Shown: piece after piece, positions 60,471-64,000 of the stretch
Layout: every line of letters starts with the position of its first letter
Position numbering within the stretch: the first letter of the stretch is position 1
Origin: Larix kaempferi
Taxonomy: Eukaryota; Streptophyta; Pinopsida; Pinales; Pinaceae
Length of the DNA: 64,000 bases
Reading direction: 5' to 3'
Assembly (NCBI GenBank): GCA_027924585.1
Contig: BSBM01000047.1
Coordinates: 19,779,501-19,843,500 of the forward strand
Made by a program: the position numbers and the translations under genes
Notes under the pieces: model-generated
The model's database searches: none
The model's input: only the letters and a program-made list of their open reading frames with translations
Told to the model about the DNA's origin: nothing

Positions 60471-61371
60471 TTTTACACCTAAAATATACCCATCATGAGA
60501 TTCAGTGTATACACCCATGAAGACATATTGACTAAGTAATTGACCTAGAAGGATTTGTACCCAGTTGTTCTAGGTTTTGAGAGGTCGCCGCAGGTTTCTC
60601 TGCTGCAACATGCAACGTCGCACCTTGCTCCATTACAGGGTGCGACGAAGTCAGTTAGAAGGAAAAAATAGCTTCTTAGAGTTCTTTCTCGAAGCTTACT
60701 GACTTGGAACCTCATGCCTGACCTCATGGGGGAGCTGGCCTTCAGTTCCTAACCTATTAGGAGGATCCCCTATCTCTCTCCTACCATATCTCAACCTATC
60801 CTATCCATACCCTATCCACTTAGTCCTATTTAAGTAGAGCTCTACCCCTCTCCAAGAGGAGGAAGTCTATGGTGTCTACATGCTGGTGAAATAACTCTTG
60901 AGAGATCCCTATTCATCCTTGAGAGACTCAAGCTTCCTTGGGAGGAAATGGAAAATGGCTTGGATGGAGAAGGGCTGCAGCGTTAAGTCTTGGTTGTAGT
61001 TCTATGTCTCTACCATGTATTTCCTTATTTACAGTAATACAAATTCTTTCCACCAATATTGTTCATGTGTGTAATGATATTGACTAGTTTACCTGCTTAA
61101 CTGTTTACTTAGATCTCTTATTGTATAGATTCTCTTTACTCGTTTGTGTTTGTTCTTGTGTCTTGACAGGTCTTGCAGCTGAGATCTGACGACCATGAGA
61201 CGTGGAGTAGCATTCAGGAGAAAGGACTGCGAAGTAAAAGGTAAGACATCTAGCACTTGATCCTTAAGTAGATCTAGGAAATCCATTTGTAGTATGTTCT
61301 ATTTGTTCTAGACTCACATTGAGCTAGAGAGATCCGGCTCGCGTCTGCTCGAGTGGATTGTCCGATAAACA
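60471..61371 (+). mobile_element. 5' LTR of element B
   Basis: Aligns end to end with the 58902 LTR. Its first bases are TTTTACACC, one change from TGTTACACC, and it ends TTGTCCGATAAACA. It is followed by a PBS, full leader and gag, so it is the 5' LTR of the element that continues off the window. The short open frame 61089-61286 (minus) is LTR sequence. Confidence 0.88.
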
Positions 61372-61375
61372 AATC

Positions 61376-61393
61376 TGGCGACCATACTGGGGA
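61376..61393 (+). other. Primer binding site of element B
   Basis: TGGCGACCATACTGGGGA, identical to the PBS at 59804 and four bases after the LTR end. Confidence 0.78.
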
Positions 61394-63543
61394 GAATACT
61401 TGTCTCATTTTGTAGTTGTCAATCTGATAGTCATTTTCAGTTGATTGCTTGACACAAGCCTTTTGTTTGTCATTTGCTTCTCAAGTTGATTTCACTGTCA
61501 GATATTCATCTTGAAGACTCTGATCTACTTCCTCTGAGTTCATACTACTCATTCCCAAACTATTTCATGGTCCATTGCTTGGAGATTTGAGCTGTTTTTT
61601 AACATAGATCTCGCTTGTCGCACTTGGTTAGTAAATACAGAGGGACACTGTGTCATTTCTGGCCTCTATTCTTTACCTGTTATTCATTCATTGCAGCCTT
61701 TTCATTGGTATACTGCAACATCGTCGCACTTCCCGCATTGGTGAACTACGACGTCGCACTGTGTACAAGCACAAGGTGCACCGATTTGTCAAATTTGGCA
61801 TGTAGGCATCCCCTCTCCATTTGTCAATATGAGCTTTGGTTTGCTGTATGAACTCCCTATGTGCTACAAGATCCAGCCAGAGATCCTATCCTTGTATTGT
61901 GTATTGAGTGTTTGGTTTCGCTTGGATTGGTTTTGGGTTCCGTCTTGGACAAGTCTGAGAACAGGTAGTGGTGGACACTGTTGTCTCCTCCACCTTCATC
62001 CGCTCACCCTTGCATTCCCTCCTCTCCTTGACTGATCTAACCACTGTATTAGATCAACCTCCAGACCTCATTTACATTATTTTTTGAGCTTTGCTTGCTT
62101 GGTTTGCTTGCTACTGTCTGATTTTGAGCCTTGTGTGTCTTTCAGCTTGTTTGAGTGCTTGTCTTTTCTTGAGTTTTTTGGGTGTATTGAGTATTGAAAA
62201 CAGTGTTTTCTTTTCATTCATTTGGATCTAAAAGCATAGTTGTTATCAAGTCAATCTTTTGCTGCATCCATTGAAAAGTTGAAAAGTGCTCCTTTCCCAT
62301 CATTTCTCAAGCATTGTTGAAGAAATTGTTTGCGCATTGGAATGATTTGCTTATACATCTGCTAGAAGAACTGAATGAATGTGTGTTCACTTGTGTTTTT
62401 CTTGAATTATGAACTTCTCACTTTCTTGAAAGACTCAAAGTGTACTTCAATTTTTGCAAAATTAAGTCCCGTGCTAAGGAAAGGTAGATGCATTTTTTAT
62501 TTTTTATTGCTTTTAGGCCATTGAAAGTGAAATTGAAAAGCTTGCATACTCCATTTTAGAATTCTCTCTGTTCCTTACTTAGCATCATTTTTCGTTTTGA
62601 AAGGACAAAAGAAAAGGAAAAGTGTTGTGATTTGGATTACTAGTGTTGTGAATTTTTGTGTTTCATACAAAAAATGAAAAGAATGCTTTTATAGTCAACT
62701 TGTTTGAACTGGGAATCATTGCATTTGCTTTGGTGAAATTGTTGGAAAGAAAACGTTTTCTCCTTCTCATAGGTAGCATTCATCGAAAGAAAAGAATATT
62801 TTGTGCATGTAGCTAGGGCTTGCATTATGCTTCCGATTATGTACTCACCTCATGTATTCACCTAACCGTCCAGATAAAATTAACGATAGAACTAGGTAAA
62901 AAAAATTAGCAACTTGTGTGTAAGTTAGAGACGTGTTCCGGTGTCGTTAAGCATGGCAGCTGTCGTTATTTGCCAGCATTGTATCCTAGGGGTATTGTAG
63001 TCTTCCACGTACTTATCGGTATATCGAGCTCCTTCACGTACCCACCAAGTACCATAATCCATACTTGGCGTATATCGAAGGGTGTATTACGTACTCGGTA
63101 GTATATCGGAAGGTCTCTTGCCGAACGGTTGTGCATTAGACAGCACTACTACGGATTTGAGCTCCCATGTACCTTGCGTATATCGGGAGACACCACTAGG
63201 ATTCCTGAACCAACTGAGTTAACCATTTGGCCGTCTTGGAAAAGCAATACATCGAGAACAACACTCGGGGAGATTAGCATGCACGTACTGTCCAGGTAAT
63301 CGGGTATGCAGGAAAGGGTATGGTCCCAATCCTCCTTTTCGCGTCATATTGTTGGACCCTGCAGTATATCGCGGTTTGCAATGCCTTGATAATCCCGTGA
63401 GGTTCCAGACTTTGAATCCACTCTATCACATAAGTTTGCTTGTTGCCTTAGTTTGCGTAGGGTTTTGTCTGGTCTTCTTTTCTTTTAGCTTTCCTTAGGA
63501 GAAACTTTTCGTTTGAGTCACTCTAGCTGACTTTCCTTGGAGA
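61394..63543 (+). other. Element B leader
   Basis: About 2.15 kb of non-coding leader. The first ~650 bp is duplicated at 59822-60470; the last ~1.35 kb matches element A's leader in reverse; roughly 62045-62195 is unique to B in this window. A long leader before gag is usual for large Tat/Ogre elements. No conserved frame was found. Confidence 0.78.
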
Positions 63544-64000
63544 ATGTCCCGTAGAATCCAAAACTTACCAACCAAATATCCCCTTAACCAGGAGGTAATT
63601 TCGAGGGCAAGGATGGATCCTCAAGCTAGGGTCGGGTCACAAGAAGTGGAAAACCCCACTTTGAATATTGGAGGACATTTGTTTCCACATACTCCTCTTG
63701 ATTCACCTGCCTCTAATCCCCCGCAATATGAGGAATAAAAAATCCCCACTTCACAAGACCTCTCTCCCATTATGCTGGGAGAACCTGGATCGTTGGAATG
63801 GATAAATCAACCCCAGGACGATCCCACAGCGGCTGCTGGTCCTTCAGCAGCTTATTGGACATCTTCTACCGGTCACCCAGTGGCCCATTTTTCCATTGCA
63901 CCCCCACCCAGTCGGGTTAGCCTTGACGACCACTTGACACCTTATCGCGAGCAATTGGCTCATTTACGTGCCATGGGTGAGGAGTTTCGACGTCGGAACT
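63544..64000 (+). pseudogene. Element B gag, N-terminal part (runs off window)
   Basis: Starts ATGTCCCGTAGAATCC (MSRRIQNLPTKYPLNQE), which defines the likely gag start of the family. TAA at 63736-63738 interrupts it after NPPQYEE; element A has a sense codon there. The frame then stays open to the window end, with EPGSLEWINQPQDDPTAA and LTPYREQLAHLRAMGEEFR matching element A. Only the N-terminal ~150 codons are visible. It could be nearly intact beyond, but this stop argues against a functional copy. Confidence 0.75.

Overview
The window looks like nuclear DNA of a large-genome land plant. It is AT-rich, has a eukaryotic tRNA-Cys gene, and consists mostly of LTR retrotransposons in various stages of decay, with spliceosomal-type introns and no prokaryote-like operons. 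A gymnosperm is my best guess from the old, intergenic-rich landscape, but nothing seen here proves it. I found no intact ordinary host protein gene.

Layout. 1-8.5 kb: AT-rich DNA with short tandem repeats, an isolated GC-rich purine minisatellite (4.7-5.4 kb), and the 5' end of a minus-strand Ty1/copia element (LTR, PBS, gag fragment; 5.7-6.7 kb). 8.56-9.06 kb: a tRNA-Cys(GCA) gene followed directly by an array in which three extra copies of the tRNA 3' end (T-arm plus acceptor strand) alternate with a hairpin-containing spacer. 9.56-21.12 kb: a tandem duplication of a ~5.8 kb unit. Each unit holds a 189-bp tandem duplication, a tRNA-Cys relic that lost its anticodon, and a ~570-bp element with short terminal inverted repeats. 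21-29.8 kb: mostly unassigned, with small tandem repeats, a Ty3/gypsy gag scrap and a GC-rich promoter-like block. 29.8-31.4 kb: a ~520-codon pseudogene in one frame with four TAA/TAG stops. 33.16-38.79 kb: a decayed Ty1/copia element with both LTRs and a matching 5-bp target-site duplication (ATCTT). 41.7-44.1 kb and beyond: a very decayed chromovirus-like Ty3/gypsy pol, PPT and 3' LTR.

45.3-58.9 kb, minus strand: a large Tat/Ogre-like Ty3/gypsy element (called A). In element order it has gag with a Gly/Pro-rich segment, a CCHC knuckle, protease, RT, RNase H, integrase, a second archaeal-type RNase H behind a candidate 3' splice site, then a PPT and the 3' LTR. Between the second RNase H and the PPT, on the opposite strand, lies a separate transcription-unit-like locus: TATA box, two candidate introns, and a product resembling the plant mobile domain (PMD). 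It carries disabling mutations. 58.9-64.0 kb, plus strand: LTR, tRNA-Arg-type PBS and partial leader, then a second LTR, PBS, full leader and gag start of a same-family element (called B) running off the window.

The A/B complex is the most interesting region because it combines a duplicated RNase H, an antisense accessory gene and opposed nested copies with exact LTR-end junctions. The tRNA 3'-end array is the most unusual small structure. Domain names are from reading translations by eye; no database search was run.
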